Source: Myotis daubentonii
Taxonomy: Eukaryota; Chordata; Mammalia; Chiroptera; Vespertilionidae
Length of the DNA stretch: 64,000 bases
Assembly (NCBI RefSeq): GCF_963259705.1
Contig: NC_081840.1
Coordinates: forward strand, 6,443,062 to 6,507,061
Direction: 5' to 3'
Of this stretch, positions 1-10,499 are shown one piece after another. Position numbers and translations under genes: made by a program. The notes beneath the pieces are model-generated. The model made no database searches. It was not told the DNA's origin and saw only the letters and a program-made list of their open reading frames with translations. Positions within the stretch are counted from its first letter, which is position 1, and each line of letters opens with the position of its first letter.

Positions 1-908
1 ATTCGCTCTGTTTTGTTTGATGGGGTTTTATTGACAGATGTCAGGAATACACAAAGATGCTTTATTAAATTTTTGATCTTTGTGTATTTTTATTCCATTA
101 TTTTAATTGGGTGAATAAAAGAATCCATCAATAAATATATAAATAAATTAAGATGAATGGAGCAAAGCTTTGTCCAGTTGTGAGGGCATGTGATTGCGCA
201 GGAAATGCTCCGGCGTATTGAACACTCTGATATTATTGAGGAAGTAACTGGTTAAAGGGCGTTTTCTCTTTGGCTGATGATACTACAGACAGTGTGAAAT
301 AATAGTCCATGCTCTGCGTCAGCGGCAAGAATGATACTGTTTATTTACTTCCAAGAAGATAAAATATTAACCCAAATCACTACCTCCCCGAATGACTGAC
401 TGAGTGGAAGGTGGGGTGCACAGACCAGTGCAGACAGTGTCTCCCTCTTTTAAAAATCATTTCCTCTGTTCTGTACCCCGCAGTCTGGACTCACTCGAGC
501 TGATTTAAGCATCACGAGCTCCATGGTTATATCTGTGCATTATGAGCATGGAGACCAATGTGAGTAATAGTCACAGTTCCTGTCTTGGTGTCATCGTTTT
601 ATGTTTTTTTAAAAAATATTCACTGTATCATTTTAAAATTGTGAAATGTAATTATTGAAGGACAGCCCTGGCCCAGTCATAAATATGGGGTTCATAGGAA
701 GCATTGCTTTGATTAATCCCTAAATGCAACATGGAAGTCGAGTAATGAAAGAGATTTATCGCCATGAGTAATAATTCTATAACAGAAGCTTTATGAATGT
801 ATCTTACTCTCAAGTTTGTGACTTTAGGTATATATTTTATTATTATTGGTGACCTGATTAATTAACAAAATTCATGTAGACATGAATTTAAAAACTGAGG
901 ACCATGTC

Positions 909-982
909 TGGATCAGAGGTGACCACTGGTGGCATAGGAGTCATGGATGATGGCTGCTATGTGTTTGGAACTCTGAGGTCCA
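909..982 (+). pseudogene. Decayed SNORD113/114-like C/D snoRNA, unit 1
   Basis: About 74 nt, the usual length of 14q32 C/D snoRNAs. It begins TGGATC and ends GGTCCA, giving a terminal stem. Box D CTGA lies at 973-976, and the internal CACTGGTGGCAT and GGAACTCTGAGG match SNORD114 as I remember it. The box C position reads GAGGTGA instead of RUGAUGA, so the kink-turn is probably lost. Family members are intron-encoded orphan snoRNAs of the MEG8 transcript. Probably a pseudogene copy at the end of the tandem array. Confidence 0.65.
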
Positions 983-1790
983 ACACAATACAAATCTCGT
1001 CTATTGTCATGTTGGAAAAAATCCTATAGATAGATGTTAGAGATATTTAAGATTCTTATTCTTCTAATTTTATGGTTCATGGATGATTATGTTATTATAA
1101 AAGAGTCAATATCAAATAATTAATGATGGAGAGAGTGAGGCATAATCCAGTTATCAAAACATGTGGTAAGAAAGAAATTAATATAATTTGGAATGGATAA
1201 TAAGGGGACAAGGGTGTTACCCCTTTGGCTAGGGATTACAGAGCTATTGATAAGTAATAATCAGTGCCTTGTTTTGGATCAATTGCAAATTCAACATATT
1301 TTTTAAGAGAAAATACCCAACTAGTACCATAAATTAAGAAATGTTAAATTACTGAGTAAATGAAAGGCCACTCCTGTGCTGATTTTAACATTCTGCCATG
1401 GCCTCCAACTCAATGGTCATCTTAGGAGTATGCACTTCCAGCATTAATAATAGGTGCAGTTCTTGTCTTGGTTGGGACGGTTGGATTGGTTAATGCATTA
1501 TTAATAAGTAGACAGTATAATCAAAGAAGACTAAACATGGCCCATAATGAACATGGGATTAATAGGAATGGTTATATTGAGGCAGCCATATCTGAAACAC
1601 TGATATGTTTCTTAAAACATCCATTCAAGAAACATAATCTAGTGTCTATGGGAAATGATTTTATGAACATTAAGGGTGTCAGGGCTCTTATTCTGAGTTT
1701 CTGATTCATGTATATATCTTTCTTAGTAAGTTGTAAATTAATGAATAGATCAATAGACAAAGAATAAATGAAGACAATGATTCATGTGCT

Positions 1791-1864
1791 TGGACCATTG
1801 GTAACGCCTGGCGGTGCATGTCAAGGATGATGAATAACATGTGTCTGGATGTCTGAGATCTGAC
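1791..1864 (+). pseudogene. Decayed SNORD113/114-like C/D snoRNA, unit 2
   Basis: Aligns along its length with the copy 882 bp upstream (TGGACC start, GCCTGGCGGTGCAT, GATGATGAATAACATG, then GTCTGAGATC). Box D CTGA is at 1853-1856 and the internal C'-like GATGATGAA is kept. The box C position (ATTGGTAACG) is destroyed and the terminal stem is weaker. Flanking DNA on both sides is also homologous to unit 1, so the whole host unit was duplicated, not only the snoRNA. Confidence 0.6.
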
Positions 1865-3059
1865 ACAAAAAGAAATCTAGTCTATTGCTCCTTTAGATAT
1901 GATCCCATAGACAGTTGATAGGAAAATATTCAGTTATCCCATTCTTGTGCTTTTGTAGTGCATGGATAATTATTACAGTGAGCTGATACATGAAGGGTAT
2001 AACAAATAGAATTGAATAAAATCCCTGCCACACCAGTTCAGCTGTAGCCTATGTAATGAACAAGTGTCAGGACCAATCTATCATTGAGGATCTGGGATTC
2101 ATGTTTCTTTAAATTTCAGAATGCAGCACATATAGACAGATATATGAATTCTGGGATGTCTTTGGTCTACTGGTTGTTTCTTTTATTACTGCATATAAAG
2201 TATTTATAAAATTAAAGATTAAGCACTATTTAAATTAAAGAAGGCCAGTGATAAGTTTTGTTATATAACTAGAGCTGTTGTGCCCACTAAATTCCACAGT
2301 GAAGTGACATACCAGTAGTTGGTAATGAGCAGCAATTGCATATGCGTTACTATTAATCAGTGCTATTGTACTGAGTGTTTGCAAAGATCTTGCTTTTATC
2401 ATTGTGGTGAATAAATAAGTTCATAGCTACTAGTAGCTCAGAGGGACAAAGGAATAATGTTTATGATTTAACCAGTTCCATGCAGATGATAAAGCTTTTA
2501 ATTAAGTAAAACATTTGGGCTCCTCTTAGTTCTGTGGGTGAGGGACAGAGTTCTCATGTTGGGTGGCTTATTGAAGGGTGTTTGTTATATTATTAAATGG
2601 ATAACTAAATACTTGACTACAATGGCAGTCTATTCATGAGCCAGAGATAAGACTGTGACATAAAGCATTGTTTGTGATTAATTTCTTTCATGTTTGCCAT
2701 ATTAAAACCCCAGTCTAGGCCTTTTCATTTATCAGCATTCTTTTGAAATCCCATAGGATGGCAGCACCACAGCTAATTAAATTATTCTGCAGTCATGAAG
2801 ATCTTCGCCTTATCCCTCTGGGGAAGGTGCATACCGTGCTATGTAAGTAACAATGTTCTCAGTTTGAGTGGTTAGTTCATAGGTTTCCATTACATCATTA
2901 AAAAGGCAAAGAAGTGGGCCTTCTGCTTAAGTACCAGGCATTTTATGGAAGAGATGATGCCTGAGCCAGTAACAAGCTCACAAGGCTCTAAACTCCATGA
3001 AGTCAGGAACCACACTCATATGCCCATTGTGTCGTGCATGTATATAGCATTTAATAAAC

Positions 3060-3370
3060 CAGTGGTTCTCAACCTTCCTAATGCCGCGACCCTTTAATGC
3101 AGTTCCTCATGTGGTGGTGACCCCCGACCATAAAATTATTTTCGTTGCTACTTTATAACTGTAATGTTGCTACTGTTATGAATCGTCATGTAAATATCTG
3201 ATATGCAGGATGTATTTTCGTTGTTACAAATTGAACATAATTAAAGCATAGTGATTAATCACAAAAACAATATGTAATTATATATGTGTTTTCCGATGGT
3301 CTTAGGCGACTCCTGTGAAAGGGTCATTTGACCCCCAAAGGGGTCGTGACCCACAGGTTGAGAACCGCTG
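3060..3370 (-). mobile_element. SPIN-type non-autonomous hAT DNA transposon
   Basis: 311-bp element with inverted ends CAGTGGTTCTCAACC and GGTTGAGAACCGCTG, flanked by an exact 8-bp duplication TAATAAAC (3052-3059 and 3371-3378). The interior agrees with the SPIN (Space Invaders) miniature element as I recall it: GGGTCGTGACCC end, AAAACACATATATAATTAC and the CTATGCTTTAATTATG segment on the minus strand. It encodes no transposase. SPIN elements spread horizontally into bats, tenrec, bushbaby, murine rodents, opossum, lizard and frog, so the element narrows the host. The well-kept ends and duplication suggest it is not very old. Confidence 0.85.
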
Positions 3371-3378
3371 TAATAAAC

Positions 3379-4110
3379 ATTAATAGAATGAGTAGCTGAA
3401 TAAACACTGATTGAAATAAAGAATGAATGAAGCAGTGAGTTAGTGAAAGAATGAGCCTTTGTGTCAACAAAGGATGAAAAAATGAATGAAAATACGAAGG
3501 AGCCCACCAATGGATGAATGATTTGGCAGTGAGTTGAATAACTAAATTAATAAGTGCATACATGCATGATGAATTAGTGAATGGACCTGTAAGTAAAATT
3601 TTCAAAAAGGGAATGAGTGATTGAATAAAGTAGGTCAATGACTCGTAAGTGAAAGATGAGTGTACAAATGGATGAGTGAATAAATAAGTGAATCTCTGAA
3701 TGAGTTAATGAACTGATGGATAAGTGAAAATTAATTAGTAATGAGGGAATAAATGAACCAGTGAGTCAATCAGTGAATGAGTCAATCAGTGAATGAGTCA
3801 ATGAATAACCAAATGACTTGATTAATAACTCAGAAAATGAGTGAACGAATAAATGAATAAATCAATGAAAGAGGAAAAAGTTGAATAATTTAACTAATGA
3901 GTAAGTCAATGAATGAAACGAACTAATGAGGGAATGAATCAGCAAATGGACAGAGGAATGACTATATTAGAGTGAAAGAATAAAAGAAGGAATTAGTGAG
4001 TGAGTCAATGAGTGTGTAATCCAAGAATAAATTAACTGCTCTGTGAATGGATGATTGAATATGCAAATTAACCAATAAATGAGAGGATGAGTCTGTGATC
4101 CATGTGTGAG
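3379..4110. repeat. Degenerate tetranucleotide-type repeat (GAAT/GAGT rich)
   Basis: About 730 bp of imperfect GAATGAGT, AATGAATAA and GTCAATGAATGA units, including a local exact doubling of AGTCAATCAGTGAATG near 3765-3800. Open frames on the minus strand here (HSLTHSLIPSF-like) are products of the repeat. It starts directly after the SPIN target duplication. No gene is seen. Confidence 0.7.
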
Positions 4111-4254
4111 GCAACTAGCAAATGACCTCACCATGGGCCTCCTTCCCTGTCCACTCCAGAGAGTTAGCCCCACCCCAACCTCACAGCATGTTGTAGTTAC
4201 CTCACCCAGATCACCAGTCTGACTCCATCATGGACATTTGTTCAATGTCATCAC

Positions 4255-4376
4255 TCAGCTGATGTGCCCTGAGAGCCAGAAACTGGGTCAAATTTTTCTC
4301 CGTGTCCCCGGTGCCTTCCCAGCCCTGAGCATAGCAGGCGCCAGTAAACTATTACCGAATGAATGAATGAATAATT
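4255..4376 (+). repeat. MIR/L2-like 3' tail
   Basis: Reads AGCCCTGAGCATAGCAGGCGCC followed by AGTAAACTATTACCGAATGAATGAATGA, which is the degenerate tail shared by MIR and L2 elements. Boundaries are approximate. Confidence 0.45.
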
Positions 4377-5379
4377 AAAAATACATGTGCTTTTGTGGAA
4401 CCAGGATAACCCTTCTCAGGCGGCCTGAGAGCCGCTCTGTGGTGAAGTGCATTGCGTATCAGATGGCCGGTATCTCCCATCCAAGTTCAGATTCTCCCTG
4501 GAGTCCAGCGCCAGACAGTGAGGCAGGATACTGGCAGTTCTGACTGCCCTGGATGTTGGCCCGTCCTTGGGCAACATTGGCTTGGCATGGTGGAATGGGA
4601 GCCCTGGGTCTTCCCGAAAGCTGCCCGTGCGCCTGCCAAGACAAGAGATTGAAAATAGCCCAGCCTTGTTTTTATGCCTCTTGTTTATATGCCAGTGAGT
4701 GGGCTCGCTCCCTGCCTCCTGGTTCTAGTTGTGGGACTTTGGGTTACATGCGAAGCATCCTGGGACCCAGCCTCAGCGTCATCCATGAGATGGGGACACT
4801 GACGCCCTCCAGCGGAATGGTTGTGAGAATTAAGTTTGCCTAACAAGAGTTCACGATAAGGCCCTTACATGGCGTAGGCTCCTTGGTCAGGTCAGTGGGG
4901 ACACCCCTGGAGGAGAGAGATGAGCAGATTTGGGAGTTTCTGCAGCTGCCTGGCTTGGGAGGAGCCAGCTGCTGGGTTTCTCTCCAGCACCAGCTTGTCA
5001 AGGAAGCTGATACTGTCCAGCTTTGATCTGCCATGTCCACCCTCAAGTGTTGCACTTAGATGTGCCGCCAACTCACAAACTTAGGGTAGGGTGGCTATGC
5101 ATTGCATTGGCCGTTTCTTCTCTCTCCATCTCCCATATTCACTCTGAGCCTCTTCCAATGGCATCCCCAGGAGCCCTCCCACTGCTAACATTGCTGTAGT
5201 GTCCACAGCGCACCTCTGACTCCAGTCCCGCCCCTTTAGCATCTCTCCAGTGGGCCAGGGTCACTGTGGGCTCACGTCAGTCTTCCGGTTGGTCTGCCTG
5301 TCCCTGCTCTAGTCTGTTCTCACTTTCGTCATTGTCATCTTTCTAGAAGGCTTGAGGATGAGTCCCATGCTTTTTAGAG

Positions 5380-5800
5380 CCTTCTTGTGAGTTCTGGAAA
5401 CTCCAGGCGAAGTCCAAGCCCCTTGGTTTCCCACTCAAGGATCTTCATGATTTGGCCTCTAGCCACACCTCCCACCACACGCTCCCTGGCCTTTTGTACC
5501 AGCCAGCAGCCGCTTCCCCAAGTCTCCGTGTGTCTGTGTCTCTGGGCCTTTGCACAAGCTCGTCCTCTAGCTGGAGGGATGAATGACCCCACTCTTAGAA
5601 CGGATACACGGTTGCAAACTTGACCTCCATTCAGAAACTTCTGTTGCTCGGTCATGACCTATTTAGGTATCTACCTTCCCAATCAGACTTGGAGCTCCCT
5701 GAGTGTGGATACTCAGTCTTGGGGCCTCAGAGCCCCTACTGTCCAGTGTGGAACCTCTGCCAGTGGATCCCCAACTTGGTGACAGTAGCCATAATGTAGG
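5380..5800 (+). repeat. L2 LINE 3'-end fragment
   Basis: Contains in order GGGCCTTTGCACAAGCT, a CTGGAGGGATGAATGACC segment and TTGGAGCTCCCTGAGTGTGG, the order of the L2 3' untranslated region in + orientation. Diverged mammal-wide repeat. The open frames across it have no supporting signal. Confidence 0.5.
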
Positions 5801-7860
5801 TATTAGTCTTCCTTCTCAATGTCTGGAACACAGCCCCAGTCCCATTTAGTGCTCTGACGGCTGATGGGTCCGTCAGAATGCTGGTTGGATGGCGGAGTGA
5901 ATGCACGAAAGAATGGCTGTGAGGTTGTCATCCTGGCACAGGACAGGGTCCATGGTGCTGAGGAGAAGCATCCCCTCCCTCCCGAGGCCTGTCCTCCCCA
6001 TCCTGCCCACCCCACTGTGCCTCCGCCTGCGGCTCATTAAGAAATATGTAACCTTAATCCTTGAAATTGCCTGGGATGGAGCGTGTTTGCAGTCCATGGC
6101 ACAGACATGGGGATTTTATTCCTTCCTTAAATAAATCTCACTCCCCCAGGAAGTTTGGACAGGATGTGGGCAGTTGGACGAGGGCTTGAAACTGAACATT
6201 TTGCAAAAGGCCCGTTTCAAAATTTGAAACCCCGTGGCCACTGGCCAGAGCCAAGCCTGGTTTGCGAGGTCGCTGGGCCTCCTCTCAGAGAAGGGAAGGG
6301 AAGGAAGATGAAAAACAAACGTCCGCTGTCACTGAGCGGGCCGATGGTTTGCAGGAAGAATTCCGCGGTTTGGTTGCTTCTCTGATGAAGCTGGAGTGAG
6401 CTCGGTCATGGTCACCCTCATTAGCTCTTTTCTCAAGCTTTCGTCTCAGGCCTCAGACCTTCCCAGAGCCCGAGGAGCCTGAGTTGGTCCTGCAGACGAT
6501 GGGACAAGTGTCTGAGCACTAAATGGGACTGGGGCTTTGTCCCAGACGTGAGGAGGAAGAATAGTAACTACATTATGGCTATTGTCACCAAGTTGGAGAT
6601 GGGTGACATCAAGCCCTCATTGAGAAACAAGGAAACAAGCCTTGGGAAGGCAGTGCCATGCTCCTGGTCCCATCAGGGCCACAGTCTGGCTTGGGAAGCC
6701 CTGACTCCATGCCCAGTGCCTTCCCCAGGTTCCTCCGGCCACAGAGCTCAGAGCCTCGCTTCTGGCTTGGCCACCCGGGCCCTGGGTGCAGGCCACCCTC
6801 GGCCTGCCTGAGCTTGCCCCTTTCCACTTGCTCCCAATCTCCTGCTTTCGTGACCTTGGGGAGAGCTTCCTGTGGGTGCTGGGCTGTCTGTCTGTCCTTC
6901 AGACCAGCCATTTCTTCAACGAGCAGAGCTCCCAGGCATGACTGGGACTGTATCGATGGGAACAGGGTATGGTGAAGCTCAACTCTCAAATCCAGATCAG
7001 GGGTGTGGCCACGGTGGGTCTCAGCCGTGTTCGGCAGGGCTGACAGGGAGCTGCAGGACCACCCAGCCCAGGGGGGGCAAGTTACAGTTAGTGTTTCTGC
7101 TCTGCTTAGAGCTGTGGTGGGTTTATGAATGGGCATTTAATCCTTAAAATGTTGAATAAAGATCAAAATACAAAAGAACCTTCATGGAACAACGATGTCT
7201 GGTGTCATGAAACAATGATGGCTGGCAACCCCAGGTACACATAGAATTTGATCAGATTCTACCTGGGGTTGCAGGCAATAAGAGTAACAATAGCAGGAAC
7301 TCAGTGAGTTGAAGTCTGAGAGCCTTAATCTGCTCAGCCAACTGCATAGCCACCCCGCCCCCTATTCTATGCTCTTTACTATCTCCCAGAGTCCTGGGCT
7401 AGACCCGACACCTGCTCCCTGCTCCTCGCTTCATCCTGAGTGTCTGCTGATTCCCCAGTTCACGCCTCCTATCGGCTCTGTCACTCTGGGAGGGTCTCCC
7501 TGACGCCCAACCCCACTGGAGCTGCTCAAGGTCTTCCCCGTACAGAACACCCGTGTTCAATACCATCTCTATCCTTTTCCCCTGGAATTTTGAGTATTCT
7601 GTTCCCGGTGCTGAGTCCCCCACCCAGGAGTGGTTCCATGCTCCCGGTATCCCGTGGGTCAGACAGTTGGGTTTTGTGACACGGCCTTCTTGTCTCGAAG
7701 GTCGTCTGCAAAAATCCTGGAGGTGTGGCTGCCTGAGCACAACCCCCCCTGAGAGGACGCCTCTGACGGTGGAGCCCTCGCTTCCCGGGTGAGTTCTGCG
7801 TCTCCTGCTGACACTCTAGGAAGCATACATGCCGGTGGGAAAGGGCCAGACAGTCTAGGT

Positions 7861-8334
7861 CAGTGGTTCCAACGTGGGGCACAGGCCTGCCGGGGGGCAA
7901 TTTGATTTTTAAGGGGGGCAATTGCGTTATTAACAGTGAATGTTTTGCATTTCTTATGGTTCTAGGGGCCTCATATACAGTATATAAGTATATATTGTGA
8001 CATTTATGAATTTCAGTTCTCTCTTAAATGTTTCGAACTTTATTTGCTATTTTTTCATATCACTTCATTATTATTATTATTATTTTTTAACAATTTCTTA
8101 GCGATTTCTTCCTTAGTACTTCAGCTGTCCTTTTGTTCTTTAATTTTTGTCTTTCATGGATGCCATGTTCTTTGGAAGCTTGTTTAGACCAAGTTAGTGG
8201 CCTTTTAGGGTTCCTCCATGTGAATAGGAGTTCACTTTTTGAATAATAAGAATTATATGTCATGGAGGGTGGGGGGCATCAGGATTCTAGAGATGCTAGG
8301 TGGGGCGTGGCCAAATAAAGATTGGGAACCACTG
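7861..8334. mobile_element. Non-autonomous hAT DNA transposon with exact target duplication
   Basis: 474-bp element with inverted ends CAGTGGTTCC and GGGAACCACTG and an exact 8-bp duplication GTCTAGGT at 7853-7860 and 8335-8342. The interior is AT-rich with GGGGGGCAATT sub-terminal motifs on one side and GGGGGGCATC on the other, and no transposase frame. The 8-bp duplication and CAGTGG end are hAT hallmarks. I do not recognise the exact family name. Confidence 0.8.
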
Positions 8335-8819
8335 GTCTAGGTCATGTGAAGACCGTAGGTGATCACATGGGTGGGGTGGAGCCCATGTGAGGGCCTCAAT
8401 GGCCCCAGCAGGTGCACACCCATCTGGGGCAGGGCTGGGGAGGCTGGGCCAGTCCTGGCAGATGCCTCTCTAAGTGTACTGCAGGGCCAGTAGCGAAGCT
8501 GCTCAAAGTTATCCAAGGCCCTTCTAGGGAGAGGGTGAGCCAAGAGGTGAGGTCAGCAGGGGCTCAGCCCTCGACCCCAGACAGCTGTCCGACTGGTCTC
8601 AGGTCTCATCCAGGCGGTGGGGCCGAGTTCACTTCCCAGCTGACCAAAAAGAGCCCTTTTTGGCCACTTGAATCGGGGCTCGGGGTTACCGTCACACTCC
8701 TGCCCCAAGCGAGTGTCCTCAAAAGTATGCAGGTCACTGCATTCTGTGAACTGTCACGGAGATGCAGTCAGTGGGAGCCATGCGAGATTTCCCATAAAGG
8801 ACTCTCAGCCAATAACTGA

Positions 8820-9200
8820 AACATCTTGAACGTAATCCTAAAAAATAACATTTTTTCTCATTACAAAGGAAAAATATCATCTGTCTTATAAAAACTTGTA
8901 AAATGCTAAAAAGAATAAGCTGGTCCCACCATTCAAAGATGACCACTGCCCACATTGTGGGACCCGCCTCTCACCTTGTGTTTGCCCCATCCATTTCGTG
9001 TGTGTGTGTGTGTGTGTGTGTGTGTACATACGCATATGTATGTATGTATATTTTTAATTGGGGATCATCACTGTCATCTTAACTTTTTCACCCAACTCTG
9101 AATGTTTTCCCATGCCATTAAGTAATTTCCTGTTTGTTTATTTGTTTTGTCTTTATGGTTACATAGTGTCTCAGCAAATGACTATATCATAATTGGCTTA
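8820..9200 (-). repeat. Old L1 3'-end fragment, antisense
   Basis: Text such as AAATATCATCTGTCTTATAA, the GTGTGTG run at 8998-9026 followed by TACATACGCATATGTATG, and TGAATGTTTTCCCATGCC resembles the antisense 3' untranslated region of old L1M elements. Borders are uncertain. Confidence 0.5.
8998..9050. repeat. (GT)n/(ATGT)n microsatellite
   Basis: Fourteen or so GT dinucleotides followed by TATG repeats, inside the L1-derived block. Confidence 0.9.
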
Positions 9201-10499
9201 ATTGGCTCCCTCGCATCAGATATTTAGATAATTGGTTTAATTGGTTCACTCGCATCAGATATTTAGATAAGTCTAAGAGTTGGCTAGAGCACCTTGGGGT
9301 GAGCAGCCGTGTTCCTTCATCCTCACGCATCCCTGACTTGTTTCCTCGGTTCCTTTTAAAAGTGAAAGGACCGCCTCAAGAGGCATGAGCTTTTTATGGC
9401 CAGATTGACCTCCTCAAACTTTGTACCAACTGACATTCTCAGAATTAGCTTAAGAAGTGCCTGCTTCTCTCTCTGCTAATTATGGAGGTTTTTAACATTG
9501 GCTATTTTGTCAAAACATGGTCTTCCCTTCTCTTTATTTCCAGCTCTTTTATTACCTTTGATAAGAGCATATCCCCCATCCCCCCATATCTTTATTGGTT
9601 CTTGGTAGTATCTGAATGGCCAGTTCAGGTCCTTTGCATTTTTCATTTAGTTTATTTTAGACGAAGTCACGCATGTGCATCATTTTGAGTCACATAGTTC
9701 TGCAAGGTTGTTTTAGAAGCCTCAGTCCTCCAGCCTCCCAACTCTTTTCAATATCCTGCTCCACAGCGCAACAGTTTTGCTTTTTAAATGAATTCTCTTG
9801 ACATTTATATCCATATTTCTAAGTAATATTCTTACTTTTCTTCTTCATTTTTTTTGGGGGGGGCAGTGGTTAGGCATTATCTTGACTCTTTACCTACAGA
9901 AGGTATGACTTTCACTCACAAATGCCCTTGAGTTCACCACACATCCGTTAAGCACACCTCCGCTCAAAGATGTTTACTTTAGTTTTGTTTGATCAGTATT
10001 CAGTCTTTACATGTTCACAACATTGTAAACACTCTTGACAATGGAACAATGCAATATATGATGCTTTATCTCTTCTTCAAACTTTTTGTTTCTTCTGGAG
10101 TTGATAATTGCCGTGTCTTTTTTTCTTTGTGTTTTTTTTTCTTTCTTTTATTTACTTTTTTTCGTTGATTGGATTTTAATGAACATCACAAATTTATCCT
10201 AAGCTTATCAATATATTCAAACACATTAGTGTTTTGTTTGTTTTTTCATGCTTTATCATTTAAACAAATCTCTTCCTGGCACCTCTTGCCTGCTCTGTTC
10301 TGGATTGGTTGATCTTTGGGCTTCCTGCCTGTGTCTTGGGCTCTTCCCTCATTTTCTTCCTGGGGATTCCCTTGATCCTTTCTCCTTGGTTGAATTCCCT
10401 GATGTCATAAACCCTGTGTTATCCTCTCGTTTTGGTTTATTCCCCTGTTTTGCTGCAGTGCACACTCTAGCAAAGTGTAAAAGGATTCATGGGAGATAA

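Larger units (their letters stand above)
560..2000 (+). repeat. Two tandem units of about 882 bp (snoRNA host repeat)
   Basis: The phrase CAGTTCCTGTCTTGGT near 576 recurs, slightly changed, near 1458. The two snoRNA remnants are 882 bp apart, and the sequence after each (TCGTCTATTG / TAGTCTATTG, then CCTATAGA / CCCATAGA, then GGATGATTAT / GGATAATTAT) is alignable. This is the MEG8/Rian-type arrangement of an exon-intron-snoRNA unit repeated in tandem. The limits are approximate and no splice sites could be assigned. Confidence 0.6.

Noticed and set aside
3371..4110. CRISPR-like or satellite array
   Set aside because: Short degenerate GAAT/GAGT words with no fixed repeat and spacer lengths; a simple repeat in a mammalian genome.
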